Shown here piece by piece: positions 17,601 to 25,874 of a stretch of DNA of 40,910 bases. A program made the translations under genes and the position numbers. Each line of letters opens with the position of its first letter. Position 1 is the stretch's first letter. Under the pieces are notes generated by a model that saw only the letters and a list, made by a program, of their open reading frames with translations, ran no database searches and had not been told where the DNA came from. The DNA is taken from positions 1 to 40,910 of the forward strand of contig JAIYDB010000049.1 of the NCBI GenBank assembly GCA_027487695.1, given 5' to 3'. The DNA is from Cytophagaceae bacterium (GTDB lineage Bacteria > Bacteroidota > Bacteroidia > Cytophagales > Flexibacteraceae).

Positions 17601-17930
17601 TTTGAACTTGAAATTCTTAACGGTATCAGACATGGTAAGCTAACCAAGTACTTTGCAAATGGTAAGCAAATGGCCGAAAGAAACTATGTAAACAATAAAA
17701 TTCATGGTTTAAGCCTAAACTTTTATCCTACCGGAGTAAAAGCGTTTGAAGAACAATATGTAAATGGTTCAGATTCTGGAAAGGAAACCTCTTACTATGA
17801 AAATGGTAAGGTAAAACTTATTAGAAACTACAATAACGACGATCTACAAGGTATGCAGAAGGCCATATCACCTACAGGTAAGGAAACTATCTACAACGTA
17901 TTTAACGATATTTTCTATTTTGTTAAATAA
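14628..17930 (+). CDS. Very long exported MORN-variant (YwqK-like) repeat protein
   Basis: The product is 1100 residues. The ATG at 14628 gives a clean signal peptide (MNKLFSILFFIILIPGFLFA, cleaved before Q). Residues about 25-360 are helical and TPR-like (tetratricopeptide-type spacing in the segment around IYLTGKELELHPANQKALLY). From about 390 to the end there are roughly 15 repeats of about 23 residues with the pattern 'G...G..k.y..nGk..s...y.nGk', in four blocks near 390-570, 655-775, 825-890 and 980-1090. These are MORN_2 / YwqK-type repeats (for example GEIKRYWSNGNLRSSEFYKN). In Bacteroidota such repeats occur in exported proteins of unknown role. The TAA overlaps the next ATG (TAATG at 17928-17932), so translation of the next gene is probably coupled. 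Confidence 0.85.
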   Translation: MNKLFSILFFIILIPGFLFAQADTASLRKMCQFQGSAIYQKFEEYSNKDDKFNAALELTKIDVSDTLYLNSVLYAAEVLSDTSIGIEPIKKILNDVQKYFPYQTDKISRLRILNHLVNKRLDSVIYLTGKELELHPANQKALLYRVACLNKQNKQNVIAEEVAKYLPYNPSNGDYIIKLVSSAFLQGRMGQVYAYALYGAANAVTAQEARMFIGFIEEALTFDAPAVPANVSLPAINNLDDYTDILQSRAVTKSSYKYRGGYSNYSAMKQIDLFISLIKKNKYGEGTFLEKAVLPYLIEIEKEEQWSKVFGYCLYLIADGDKGKKSEFQKWIDWRKKYFETNPLFNTVTYQGKEYTVKFRNESNNREPSVLLDKSGSIFEGKEKCIFLNGNGFKVGEVLVKPNTDVIDGKFITYYTNGEIEAEKFMYDGKLEGVLKTFSRNGIQLSEQNTKNDIEEGYQQLFHGTGARRSTYGVAKDKLHGVFMNYHFNGKLRDSLNYVYGERDGKFVSYENDGSLSAVSFYKKGKVEGEIKRYWSNGNLRSSEFYKNNVQEGKEVNYFKNGRINSIINYKNGVPVDTAKYYNLDGTIDYIIFVTNLEKESYTEIQYYDQRPCYKLYKVKGEYTKFEVLDAKGKVTAKREKLDKGPQLLKISHPSGYPIKEMALKNGLYDGVTKYFYQNGTISSEISYKEGRKNGPAKYFFANEKLNSYFNYVDGREEGLAYTMHPATETVASAAWYESGNLNGYKIQYSAEGKLDTKTSYLNDEKNGVSVDYNTATGTTEVEAIADSDFEVCWFYYKSANKYDRVSIFDKNPNVKLTDSTGKVYREFTLKNGHKEGDYKTYVNGKVNFEGKFNAGILVGKCKYDGFPINDSRTYEYNKFGDMIGTYAGTSPMGNSYKYTYFLEKDSVYYEFFDEKGKLVDAYGELNNNVYGERKMLDPTTGMVQVFLYYGLDEQIIAYAEADAQNKPKAKIMIKPTDKLITTNFSNGKKAFELEILNGIRHGKLTKYFANGKQMAERNYVNNKIHGLSLNFYPTGVKAFEEQYVNGSDSGKETSYYENGKVKLIRNYNNDDLQGMQKAISPTGKETIYNVFNDIFYFVK

Positions 17931-19852
17931 TGAGGTTACTATCAAGGCTTGTCCTAATTATATGTATTGCAGTTAGTAATACAGTTTTTGCCCAAGGGTT
18001 AATACTTACCAATCTGGAATTTGAACTTGAAATAGTTCCGAACAAGGATAAGCGTATAGATTCACCTTATATCACCAAAGTTAAAAAGGTTTTTAGGAAG
18101 AAAATTTTAGCCGATGCCTTGCCTTGGTCAGAATATAACAATGTTCTGGTTTACGATACTGCCGATTGGTTTAACTACAATTACAGTGTAACCTTATTTA
18201 ACCCAAGTGCTGGCAAGCATAAAGTTAGAAAGTACAGAAATGGTAAGGTTGAAAACAGCAATTCTGTAAACTCTAACCGTAGATTTTTGTATTACGAATT
18301 GCCTAAGGTGGAAGCTAATGCAGAAATTGAAGAAGTAAACGAATATGAACTGCACGATGTGTATTTCATGCCATCTCTGCAATTATATTATGGAGTTGAG
18401 TGTACCAAGGTAACCGCGAAAATTACCTACCCCACTAACGCAGATATAACAATAAGAAAACAGTTTTTTAACGATAACCTTCTGGTAGAAGAAAAAGTGG
18501 TTGGCAAGAATACTGTCCTAACAATAACTAATAAGGCAGTAATTCCTAGAGAAGAAAACGATCAGGGGTCCGGCATTGATGAGTCTTATTATCTGCCTGA
18601 GGTTTATGTTAAGGTAAACTCCTATCTGGATAAGGACGGTAAAAAGGTTGAACTTTTTAATAGTTCTAATAATCTAATTAAATGGTACCAACAGTTTTTA
18701 AAGAAAAACTACAATTACGAAGCCGATACTTTACCAAAACAATTGGTCGATTCAATTTTCCTGAACGCTAGAACCAACAAGGAAAAAATATTTGCAGCTA
18801 CCAATTGGGTTCAAAAAAGCATTAAGTATATCTCTACATCTGAGAAACTTGAAGGCTGGATTCCGCAGGTGCCATCAAAAGTTTGCAGACAACGCTTTGG
18901 CGATTGTAAAGGCATGAGTAATATTTTGCATAGACTCCTAAACTATGCCAACGTACCAAATAGCCTTGCTTTGATAGGCACAAGAGATGTTTTTCTGAAA
19001 CCTTCAGATTGGCCATCAGCTTCTATTTTTAACCACATGATAGTAATTGCCTTTGAAACCAAAGGTGGCAATCCCATTGTATTAGATGGCACCGATTCTT
19101 ACTTCCAACCTTATGAGCCATTGGAATCGCTCATTGGTAGAGAAGCACTATTGGTTACTGAAGGTTATGAAGGTATAGTACCTATTCCAATTCCAACAGA
19201 AAAGGAATCTGAAATGGTCGATTCTATTTCAGGTAAACTTGTAGGTTCAAATTTGGAACTTTCTGTTAAGCGCTATTTTTATGGCTTATCTAAATCAGAT
19301 TTTCTTTATAGAAACTATAGGGGTAGAATAGAAAAGGAGGCTAAAAAGAAAATAGAAGATTCTTTTACTTCCAATAAAACGGATGCTAAAATTGATATCT
19401 TAAAAATTGAAGCGAATGATCGCTCTTCCTCGCCTTCTATAGTCACTTATAAAATTACTATTCCTAACGTAGCAAATACATTTGATAGTAAAGTGATTCT
19501 GAAGTTATGGTCGGCCTTGCCTCCACCTAATGAGTTTCATACTATGGATATTAAAGAGAACCAAACGGTGCCCCTATCTATAGAGCATAAAACATTTACT
19601 AGGCAGGTATATGATATAGAGTTGCCAAATAACTTGGTGTTGTCAAAGCCAAATCTCAACTTTTCAGCAACTGATCCTCAAAACTTTACCTATTCAGTGC
19701 AAGGCACCCAAGTAGGAAATAGAATAAAGGCCACCCTTACTCATTCTATGGTAGGTCTTATTCTTCAAAAGTCTGATTTTAAACAGTTTATGGAGAACTA
19801 TAATCAGTTTAAACAGCATTACCTAGGCTCCATAGTTTTAAAGACAAAATAA
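17930..19852 (+). CDS. Exported DUF3857-transglutaminase protein, catalytic triad intact
   Basis: The product is 640 residues. A signal peptide ending VFAQ at residue 22 is followed by an N-terminal beta-rich DUF3857 domain. A transglutaminase-like (papain-fold) domain occupies about 265-400. The catalytic residues are in place: Cys326 in QRFGDCKGMS, His369 in IFNHMIVIAF and Asp386 in IVLDGTDSYF. The C-terminal 220 residues form a further beta-rich domain. Family members are exported to the periplasm or surface and may cleave or cross-link peptides or act as peptidases; the substrate is unknown. The start overlaps the stop of the MORN gene by one base, and its stop is three bases before the next gene. 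This marks a tight operon. Confidence 0.85.
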   Translation: MRLLSRLVLIICIAVSNTVFAQGLILTNLEFELEIVPNKDKRIDSPYITKVKKVFRKKILADALPWSEYNNVLVYDTADWFNYNYSVTLFNPSAGKHKVRKYRNGKVENSNSVNSNRRFLYYELPKVEANAEIEEVNEYELHDVYFMPSLQLYYGVECTKVTAKITYPTNADITIRKQFFNDNLLVEEKVVGKNTVLTITNKAVIPREENDQGSGIDESYYLPEVYVKVNSYLDKDGKKVELFNSSNNLIKWYQQFLKKNYNYEADTLPKQLVDSIFLNARTNKEKIFAATNWVQKSIKYISTSEKLEGWIPQVPSKVCRQRFGDCKGMSNILHRLLNYANVPNSLALIGTRDVFLKPSDWPSASIFNHMIVIAFETKGGNPIVLDGTDSYFQPYEPLESLIGREALLVTEGYEGIVPIPIPTEKESEMVDSISGKLVGSNLELSVKRYFYGLSKSDFLYRNYRGRIEKEAKKKIEDSFTSNKTDAKIDILKIEANDRSSSPSIVTYKITIPNVANTFDSKVILKLWSALPPPNEFHTMDIKENQTVPLSIEHKTFTRQVYDIELPNNLVLSKPNLNFSATDPQNFTYSVQGTQVGNRIKATLTHSMVGLILQKSDFKQFMENYNQFKQHYLGSIVLKTK

Positions 19853-19855
19853 TAC

Positions 19856-21829
19856 ATGAACAAAATTAGTTTGCTCGTATTGCTATTTTTAGGATTGCAC
19901 TTCAATAGCATAGCACAAAAAAAGAATGATGCTGCACCTAAGCTAAATGTTACTCAGCTTATATCTTTGGACGATACTCCTGTTAAGAAATTACCAGATT
20001 CATTATCGAAATACCCGCTTGTTTATGAGTTTTACAGGCACTATGTACAGCAAGAGGTAATAGGAATGGCTCCAAAAGAGTCAATAGCCTATTACGAAAC
20101 CAATCATACAAGGGTTCACTTAATTAATGATGAAGCTTTGAATAGCTTTAATGTGTTTGAATTGGAAGATATCGAAGATGAAAACTTTACTCAATTCAAT
20201 TACAGAATAACCTTTAAAAACGGAAAAGTAAAAGAGGTTAAAAATCCAGACCTTCTTAAATACAAGAATCGTGAAAATCAGAGCTATAAGATTCCTATTG
20301 AAGGGTTAGAAGTAGGTGCAGTTTTAGAGATTCTTTACACAAAAAAATCTGATTCCTTTTCAGATGAACGCCACAACCTATCGTTCGATATCCCTATCCT
20401 GAGTTGGATGTATAAATTTAGCTATTTAAAATCTAGCAAGTTTGATATCAGAACTTATAACTATAAGGGTGCTCCAGTAAAGACCGATTTTACAAGTTCT
20501 GAAACTAAAGCAAGTCAAACTTTAGAAGGAGGTTATTTACCAGCCCTAGTAAAGGAAAGCTTCCAAAATTTGAATGCCATAAGGCCTTATGTGAGAGTGA
20601 GGCAAGTTTCAGGACCAGATTTACAGCAAGCCGCTAGCTGGTCTGGAATATCCAATATCATTGTTGCAAGAATGAATATTGAAGCCGAGACAGAAGGTAA
20701 AGTACTATTAAAGTACCTATACAAAGCAACCAATAAAAAGGCTGACCCATTTGAGCAAATTAAAACGCTAGAAAATTTACTCAAAACCGATTTGCAATAC
20801 AAAGCGGGCTATTCCTTAGAAGCATTTGAGTTTTGCAAGCAAGCTGGTAAGGCTACAGAATTTTCTGCACTACGTTTCTATACCATAGTTGCAAAAAAAT
20901 TAGGACTTAATTATAAGATTGGTTTTACCGTAAATAGGTCTAATGGGATTTTAGATTCCGATTTCCCATCGTTTGATTTTGCCCAGACCTTTTTCCTTTA
21001 TTTTCCAAATGAAAACCAATACCTCTTTCCTGGATCAATCTTGTTAAGGGTAGGAGATATGGATGAAGAAGTAATAAGTCAGAAATCAGTATTCATCCAA
21101 GAATTTGAAATAAACGGCGCACAAGGGGTTAAGTTCAATTTCGATACTATCCCTATGCCAAAAACATTGGTAAAGATTATTGATTTAAAGTGTAAAGTAA
21201 CTGCCGACCTGAAATCATTAACTACTAAAACTGATGTTTTTGAGGTTTATAAAGGTTCGGATGCTGAGTTTTGGCGCCTTAATCATAAACGTAATTCTTT
21301 TGAAGATTTGGTTAAGATTAAAACCTCAATGCAATTTAGCACTGAAAACCCTGGGACTATTGCTAATCTTACCTTTAAAAACATAGACCCTAAACCTACA
21401 GAGTTTAGAGTTCCATTAGAAATAAATTATACCGCCACTTTACCAAACTCAATTGAAAAGATTGATGATGATTATTTAGTAAACCTAGGTTGGGTTATTG
21501 GTACCCAAACCTCATTACCAAAAAGCGAACCTAGGGTTTCGCCTGTAGATCCTACAGAATCTAAAACCTACAACAGAGTTATCGAACTTACTATTCCAGA
21601 AGGGTACACGGTAACTGGTTATGAAAAGGAAGTGAAAAAAATAAGCTACAGGAATGGAACATTGTTCTACGAATCTAAAGCAGAAGTAAAGGGTAATGTA
21701 TTGGTTATCACTAATACGGAAACCTACAATTCTAACATCATGCCAGCTAGCGCATATCTGCAATATGAAGAGGTAATGAATGCCGCAGCCTATTTTAATA
21801 ACCTTAAGGTGTTATTTAAGAAAAAGTAA
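19856..21829 (+). CDS. Exported DUF3857-transglutaminase paralogue, catalytically degenerate
   Basis: The product is 657 residues. It has a signal peptide (MNKISLLVLLFLGLHFNSIA), a DUF3857-like N-terminal domain (NYRITFKNGKVKEVKNPD; EGLEVGAVLEILYTKK) and a papain-fold region at about 300-390 aligned with the neighbouring protein. At the position of the catalytic cysteine the sequence reads GKATEFSALRF, with no Cys. The His strand reads PSFDFAQTFFLYF, with no His, and the DGTD aspartate is missing. It is thus a pseudo-transglutaminase, presumably a binding or scaffolding partner of the active enzyme encoded just upstream, three bases away. This pairing of active and dead copies is inferred from the sequence. 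A terminator follows directly. Confidence 0.8.
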   Translation: MNKISLLVLLFLGLHFNSIAQKKNDAAPKLNVTQLISLDDTPVKKLPDSLSKYPLVYEFYRHYVQQEVIGMAPKESIAYYETNHTRVHLINDEALNSFNVFELEDIEDENFTQFNYRITFKNGKVKEVKNPDLLKYKNRENQSYKIPIEGLEVGAVLEILYTKKSDSFSDERHNLSFDIPILSWMYKFSYLKSSKFDIRTYNYKGAPVKTDFTSSETKASQTLEGGYLPALVKESFQNLNAIRPYVRVRQVSGPDLQQAASWSGISNIIVARMNIEAETEGKVLLKYLYKATNKKADPFEQIKTLENLLKTDLQYKAGYSLEAFEFCKQAGKATEFSALRFYTIVAKKLGLNYKIGFTVNRSNGILDSDFPSFDFAQTFFLYFPNENQYLFPGSILLRVGDMDEEVISQKSVFIQEFEINGAQGVKFNFDTIPMPKTLVKIIDLKCKVTADLKSLTTKTDVFEVYKGSDAEFWRLNHKRNSFEDLVKIKTSMQFSTENPGTIANLTFKNIDPKPTEFRVPLEINYTATLPNSIEKIDDDYLVNLGWVIGTQTSLPKSEPRVSPVDPTESKTYNRVIELTIPEGYTVTGYEKEVKKISYRNGTLFYESKAEVKGNVLVITNTETYNSNIMPASAYLQYEEVMNAAAYFNNLKVLFKKK

Positions 21830-21856
21830 ACTGCATTTCACTTACCAATCAAACTG

Positions 21857-21883
21857 AAAAAAGGGCAGCTAATGCCCTTTTTT
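21857..21883. terminator. Bidirectional-looking rho-independent terminator of the MORN/transglutaminase operon
   Basis: An A-rich/T-rich extended stem (21857-21867 pairing with 21873-21883, GC core GGGCA/TGCCC) with a five-base loop. The T run on the plus strand ends the three-gene operon. An ATG at 21872 lies inside the loop, so it cannot be the start of the next gene. Confidence 0.8.
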
Positions 21884-21888
21884 AATGT

Positions 21889-21896
21889 TATTTTTG
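21889..21896 (+). promoter_or_regulatory. Candidate -7 element of the phosphatase gene
   Basis: TATTTTTG is a perfect match to TAnnTTTG and lies 18 bases before the ATG at 21914. No TTTG lies 19 bases upstream, where the terminator hairpin sits. Confidence 0.35.
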
Positions 21897-21913
21897 CCAA
21901 AAAACCTTTACTA

Positions 21914-22546
21914 ATGCCCCCAAAAAGCCGAACCATCTATTTAATTCGTCACGGAGAAACCGAGTATAACCGCCTTGGAATGGTACAAGGCAGTGGTATT
22001 GATTCAGATTTGAACGAGATAGGTAGGGCACAAGCAGCAGCATTTTTTGAACACTTTAAGCAAATCCCTTTCAAGAAAATCTATACCAGCAAACTGAAGC
22101 GCACCCACCAAAGTGTAGCTAAGTTTATTGAACTTGGCTTACCTTGGGAGCAACATGAAGGCCTGAATGAGATAAGCTGGGGAAATACAGAAGGGCACAC
22201 TGCCTCCCCTGAAACCGACCAAGTTTATTATCAAATTTTGGCTGCTTGGCGCAATGGCGATACCAACCTAGCGGTAAACGGTGGTGAAAGTCCTAACGAA
22301 GTAGCGGCAAGGCAAAAGCCATTCTTAGATTTGATTGATAGTAAGCCCGATGAAGATCCTATATTAATATGTATGCACGGGCGTGCTATACGTATATTAT
22401 TATGTGGCTTGTTAAAATTACCCCTTAGCCGAATGGATATGTTTGAGCACAGAAATTTGTGTTTGTACAAACTCCAACAAATCACTGATGGCAGTTGGGA
22501 AATAAGATTGAGCAACTTTGTTGTGCACCCACCTGCACCCTATTAA
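21914..22546 (+). CDS. Histidine phosphatase (phosphoglycerate mutase) family protein
   Basis: The start at ATG 21914 (MPPKSRTIYLIRHGETEYN) is chosen because an upstream in-frame ATG at 21872 sits in a terminator loop. The 210-residue product shows the phosphohistidine motif RHGETEYN, a TSKLKRTHQS segment, the acid residue region EISWGNTEGH and the second histidine in CMHGRAIRILLC. This is the branch that includes cofactor-dependent mutases, CobC-like alpha-ribazole phosphatases and broad phosphatases, so a specific substrate cannot be assigned. It sits as a single gene between the transglutaminase operon and the ribosomal operon. Confidence 0.85.
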   Translation: MPPKSRTIYLIRHGETEYNRLGMVQGSGIDSDLNEIGRAQAAAFFEHFKQIPFKKIYTSKLKRTHQSVAKFIELGLPWEQHEGLNEISWGNTEGHTASPETDQVYYQILAAWRNGDTNLAVNGGESPNEVAARQKPFLDLIDSKPDEDPILICMHGRAIRILLCGLLKLPLSRMDMFEHRNLCLYKLQQITDGSWEIRLSNFVVHPPAPY

Positions 22547-22634
22547 CAACATTAAATTTTTTGAGCTTCAAAACAGGTGCCAAGTGGAAATAGCAAACCC
22601 CCTGAAAATCAATAATATTTTTTTTAAGGCTATA

Positions 22635-22665
22635 TTTGGATACCAAAAATAATTTCGTAGTTTTG
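22635..22665 (+). promoter_or_regulatory. Ribosomal operon promoter (perfect Bacteroidota consensus)
   Basis: TTTG (22635-22638), exactly 19 bases, then TAGTTTTG (22658-22665), a perfect match to TTTG-N19-TAnnTTTG. Transcription should start near 22672, leaving a leader of about 80 bases before rplC. Confidence 0.75.
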
Positions 22666-22671
22666 CAGTCC

Positions 22672-22712
22672 CTTTTCAAGCTAATGCCATTTTAGTATTA
22701 GCCGCTGAAAAG
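22672..22712 (+). promoter_or_regulatory. Structured mRNA leader upstream of rplC
   Basis: CTTTTCA (22672-22678) pairs with TGAAAAG (22706-22712), and inside it GCTAAT (22680-22685) pairs with ATTAGC (22697-22702). The result is a two-tier hairpin that starts almost exactly at the predicted first transcribed base. It is a candidate site for feedback control by a ribosomal protein of the operon. That role is inferred; the pairing is seen directly. Confidence 0.5.
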
Positions 22713-22750
22713 CAAGAGGTTAAACGCAACCTAAGACATAAAAAGGCAGA

Positions 22751-23368
22751 ATGTCCGGTATCATTGGAAAAAAAGTCGGCATGACAAGTATGTTCGACGC
22801 CGAGGGCCGCAATTTAGCTTGCACTGTTATAGAGGCAAGTGTGAATGTGGTTACTCAGATTAAAACCATCGAGTCAGATGGTTATGTGGCGGTGCAGCTT
22901 GGCTTCGGAGAAGCTAAGGAGAAGCACACCACCAAAGCCCTAATGGGTCACTTTAAGAAAGCGGGTACTACCCCAAAGAAGAAACTTGTTGAGTTTCGCG
23001 AATTCAATCAATCAGTTAGCCTCGGCGATACAGTAGATGTATCAATTTTTGAAGATGGCGACTTTGTTGATGTAATCGGGAAAAGCAAAGGTAAAGGCTT
23101 CCAAGGCGTTGTTAAGCGTTACGGTTTTAGCGGTGTGGGTGGTCAAACCCACGGTCAGCACAACCGTGCGCGTCACCCAGGATCTATTGGTGCATGTTCG
23201 TTCCCATCAAGAGTTTTCAAAGGAACTCGTATGGCGGGCCGCACCGGTAACGATCGTGTTAAGGTTCAAAACCTTCGCGTATTAAAAGTGATGCCAGAGC
23301 ACAACTTATTAATTGTAAGTGGCTCTATCCCAGGCGCTAAGAACTCAATTGTAATCATTGAAAAATAG
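22751..23368 (+). CDS. rplC: 50S ribosomal protein L3
   Basis: The product is 205 residues, the normal bacterial length. It opens with [20 protein letters not shown] and contains the diagnostic [20 protein letters not shown] and [19 protein letters not shown]3 binds 23S rRNA early in 50S assembly, and its long loop approaches the peptidyl transferase centre. The glutamine in GGQTHG lies in the region methylated by PrmB in other bacteria. It is the first gene of the operon here. In most bacteria rpsJ (S10) precedes it, but rpsJ is absent and a strong promoter lies directly upstream instead. Confidence 0.97.
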   Translation: MSGIIGKKVGMTSMFDAEGRNLACTVIEASVNVVTQIKTIESDGYVAVQLGFGEAKEKHTTKALMGHFKKAGTTPKKKLVEFREFNQSVSLGDTVDVSIFEDGDFVDVIGKSKGKGFQGVVKRYGFSGVGGQTHGQHNRARHPGSIGACSFPSRVFKGTRMAGRTGNDRVKVQNLRVLKVMPEHNLLIVSGSIPGAKNSIVIIEK

Positions 23369-23378
23369 TATCAGAGCA

Positions 23379-24002
23379 ATGGAACTAAGTGTAATTAACT
23401 ACAAAGGCCAAGATACTGGCAGAACGGTAACGCTCTCTGATGCTGTATTCGGTGTAGAACCTAATACTCACGCAGTATATTTAGATGTTAAGCAATATCT
23501 TGCTAATCAACGTCAAGGTACCCACAAGTCTAAGGAACGTGCAGAAATTGCTCGTACCACCAAAAAATTAAAGCGCCAAAAGGGAACTGGTGGTGCAAGA
23601 GCTGGCTCAATGAAGAGTCCATTATTCGTTGGTGGTGGTCGTGTATTCGGTCCAAGACCACGCGATTACAGATTTAAGTTAAACCAAAAAATGAAAGTAG
23701 TAGCTCGCCGTTCTGTGTTAGCAGCAAAGGCAAAAAGCGCTCAAGTAATGGTTTTGGAAGATTTTAACTTCGATAAGCCAAGCACAAAAAGCTATATTAA
23801 CTTTCTAAGCGATGTGAAAGTAACAAACAAGAGCCTTTTAGTATTAGCTGAAAGCACTCCTAATGTTTACTTAAGTGCTCGTAACCTGAAAGGTGTTAAA
23901 GTAGTAACAGCCGATACGCTGAATACCTACGATATTATTAATGCGCAGCAATTGCTCATTTCTGAAAAGTCACTTGAACGAATCACAGCCCTTTTAGCCT
24001 AA
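23379..24002 (+). CDS. rplD: 50S ribosomal protein L4
   Basis: The product is 207 residues from the ATG at 23379, ten bases after the rplC stop. An in-frame TTG at 23358 would overlap rplC and add seven unrelated residues. Family signatures are KRQKGTGGARAGSMKSPLFVGGGRVFGPRPRDY, seen here as RQKGTGGARAGSMKSP and GGGRVFGPRPRDY. These belong to the extended loop that lines the peptide exit tunnel. In E. coli, L4 represses its own S10 operon by binding the leader; whether that holds here is unknown, but a structured leader is present upstream of rplC. Confidence 0.96.
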   Translation: MELSVINYKGQDTGRTVTLSDAVFGVEPNTHAVYLDVKQYLANQRQGTHKSKERAEIARTTKKLKRQKGTGGARAGSMKSPLFVGGGRVFGPRPRDYRFKLNQKMKVVARRSVLAAKAKSAQVMVLEDFNFDKPSTKSYINFLSDVKVTNKSLLVLAESTPNVYLSARNLKGVKVVTADTLNTYDIINAQQLLISEKSLERITALLA

Positions 24003-24007
24003 TCGTT

Positions 24008-24298
24008 ATGGAGATCATTCTTAAAAAACCCATCGTTAACGAAAAGTTCAGCAAGCTGAACGAAAAAGGCGTGTACGGCTTTATCGTTTCCAAGAGCGCT
24101 ACAAAACCAACTATTAAGGCCGTAATTGAAAAAATGTACGACGTTAAAGTGGTTAAAATTAATACAGTGAATGTATTAGGCAAAACAGTAACACGTATGA
24201 GCAAATCTCGTGTTATGCCAGGCAAAAAGCAAAATTACAAGAAGGCATACGTAACCCTACAACAGGGCCAGGTGATTGACTTTTATAACGAGATTTAA
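24008..24298 (+). CDS. rplW: 50S ribosomal protein L23
   Basis: The product is 96 residues, starting five bases after rplD. It begins MEIILKKPIVNEKFSKLNE and contains YGFIVSKSATKPTIKAVIE and the KMYDVKVVKINTVN strand typical of L23. L23 binds domain III of 23S rRNA at the tunnel exit and is the docking site for trigger factor and the signal recognition particle. The order rplD-rplW-rplB is the standard S10 operon order. Confidence 0.95.
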   Translation: MEIILKKPIVNEKFSKLNEKGVYGFIVSKSATKPTIKAVIEKMYDVKVVKINTVNVLGKTVTRMSKSRVMPGKKQNYKKAYVTLQQGQVIDFYNEI

Positions 24299-24310
24299 TA
24301 CGGAACAGAT

Positions 24311-25132
24311 ATGTCGCTAAAGAAACTCAATCCTGTAACCCCCGGCACTCGCTTCCGTATAGCGAACGCCTTTGAGGAGCTTACCGCATCAAGACCAGAG
24401 AAAAGTCTTGTAACCTCAATAAAGAAATCTGGTGGTCGTAACAACGATGGTCGCATGACAATGCGTTACATTGGTGGTGGTCACAAGCGTGCTTACCGTA
24501 TTATCGATTTCAAGAGAAACAAACTGGAAGTTCCAGCAACTGTTAAAACTATTGAATACGATCCAAACCGTAGCGCTCGTATAGCCCTATTGTTCTACGC
24601 CGATGGCGAGAAGCGTTATATCCTTGCTCCAACAGGCCTTAAAGTAGGTCAGAAAATTGTAGCAGGTGTAAGCGTAGCCCCAGAAGTAGGCAATGCATTA
24701 CCATTAGCTAAAATACCAGTAGGTACATTGGTTCACAATGTAGAATTACACCCTGGTAAAGGCGGTCAAATAATCAGAAGCGCAGGTACCTACGCTCAGC
24801 TACTAGCTCGTGAAGGCAAGTATGCAACCTTGAAAATGCCAAGCGGCGAAATGCGTAAAGTACTTTCTGCTTGTATGGCGACAGTTGGTGTAGTTGGCAA
24901 TGCTGACCACATGAACGAACGTAAAGGTAAAGCAGGACGTACCCGTTGGCTAGGAGTAAGACCTCGCGTGCGTGGTGTTGCAATGAACCCAGTAGATCAC
25001 CCTATGGGTGGTGGTGAAGGCCGCAGCAGCGGTGGCCAGCCTCGTTCAAGAAACGGCTTACTATCTAAAGGTAAGAAAACGCGTGCACCAAAGAAATATT
25101 CAGATAAACACATCATTAGCCGAGGCAAATAA
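24311..25132 (+). CDS. rplB: 50S ribosomal protein L2
   Basis: The product is 273 residues, the usual length. It shows [19 protein letters not shown], the central [15 protein letters not shown], and the highly conserved C-terminal [21 protein letters not shown] with the histidine linked to peptidyl transferase activity. L2 is one of the largest core 50S proteins and is needed for subunit association. It follows rplW after 12 bases and precedes rpsS after 5. Confidence 0.97.
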   Translation: MSLKKLNPVTPGTRFRIANAFEELTASRPEKSLVTSIKKSGGRNNDGRMTMRYIGGGHKRAYRIIDFKRNKLEVPATVKTIEYDPNRSARIALLFYADGEKRYILAPTGLKVGQKIVAGVSVAPEVGNALPLAKIPVGTLVHNVELHPGKGGQIIRSAGTYAQLLAREGKYATLKMPSGEMRKVLSACMATVGVVGNADHMNERKGKAGRTRWLGVRPRVRGVAMNPVDHPMGGGEGRSSGGQPRSRNGLLSKGKKTRAPKKYSDKHIISRGK

Positions 25133-25137
25133 GCAAT

Positions 25138-25416
25138 ATGGGACGTTCACTTAAAAAAGGACCTTATATAGATGCCCGCCTTGAGAAAAAGGTTGTGGCT
25201 CAGAACGATAGCAACAAGCGCACCGTAATCAAAACTTGGTCACGCAGATCGCTTATTTCGCCTGATTTTATTGGGCATACTTTAGCAGTACATAATGGTA
25301 ACAAGTTTATACCAGTTTATGTAACTGAAAATATGGTAGGCCATAAGCTAGGTGAGTTTGCTCCTACTCGCAACTTCCGCGGCCACATTGCCAAGAAAGA
25401 CAAAGGCAGAAAATAA
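25138..25416 (+). CDS. rpsS: 30S ribosomal protein S19
   Basis: The product is 92 residues. The start [19 protein letters not shown] and the segments [18 protein letters not shown] and [16 protein letters not shown] are diagnostic. S19 lies in the head of the 30S subunit next to S13 and contacts the A-site tRNA region. It is followed by a 36-base gap before rplV, slightly longer than the other early gaps of the operon. Confidence 0.97.
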   Translation: MGRSLKKGPYIDARLEKKVVAQNDSNKRTVIKTWSRRSLISPDFIGHTLAVHNGNKFIPVYVTENMVGHKLGEFAPTRNFRGHIAKKDKGRK

Positions 25417-25452
25417 TTAGCGTAACAGGAGCGAAAAAACCAAGAAAATTAA

Positions 25453-25848
25453 ATGGAAGCAATAGCAAAGTTACGCAATGTACCTACCAGCCCACGCAAA
25501 GCGCGTCTGGTAGCTGACTTAGTAAGAGGAAAGCAAGTATTTCAAGCACTTAGCTTGTTAAAATATCAACCACAGCACTCTGCCATTGATATTGGTAAGG
25601 TGTTGCGTTCAGCCATAGCAAACTTTGAACAGAAGTTTCCTGATATGGGTGTTGAAGATTTATATATCAAGCACATCACTGTAGATGAAGGTCGTATGCT
25701 AAAGCGTATTATACCTGCACCTCAGGGTAGAGCTCACCGCATTCGTAAGCGTAGTAACCACATCACTGTAATTGTTGCAAACCTTCCAGGTAGCATCAAT
25801 TTAGATGTGAACGAAAACGAGGTAGCATTAAATACATCTAATCAATAA
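25453..25848 (+). CDS. rplV: 50S ribosomal protein L22
   Basis: The product is 131 residues. It contains NVPTSPRKARLVADLVRGK near the N-terminus and the tunnel-facing beta-hairpin KRIIPAPQGRAHRIRKRSNH. L22 lines the exit tunnel with L4 and is a known site of macrolide-resistance mutations in other bacteria; no anomaly is visible here. About 20 acidic and polar residues after VIVAN form a C-terminal extension relative to E. coli (110 residues). Confidence 0.96.
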   Translation: MEAIAKLRNVPTSPRKARLVADLVRGKQVFQALSLLKYQPQHSAIDIGKVLRSAIANFEQKFPDMGVEDLYIKHITVDEGRMLKRIIPAPQGRAHRIRKRSNHITVIVANLPGSINLDVNENEVALNTSNQ

Positions 25849-25874
25849 CCAGACCCAAAAATAGATAATTAGAA

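Noticed and set aside
21872-21913. N-terminal extension of the histidine phosphatase from ATG 21872
   Set aside because: The ATG lies in the terminator loop of the preceding operon and a -7 element lies after it. Family members begin near the residues encoded from 21914.
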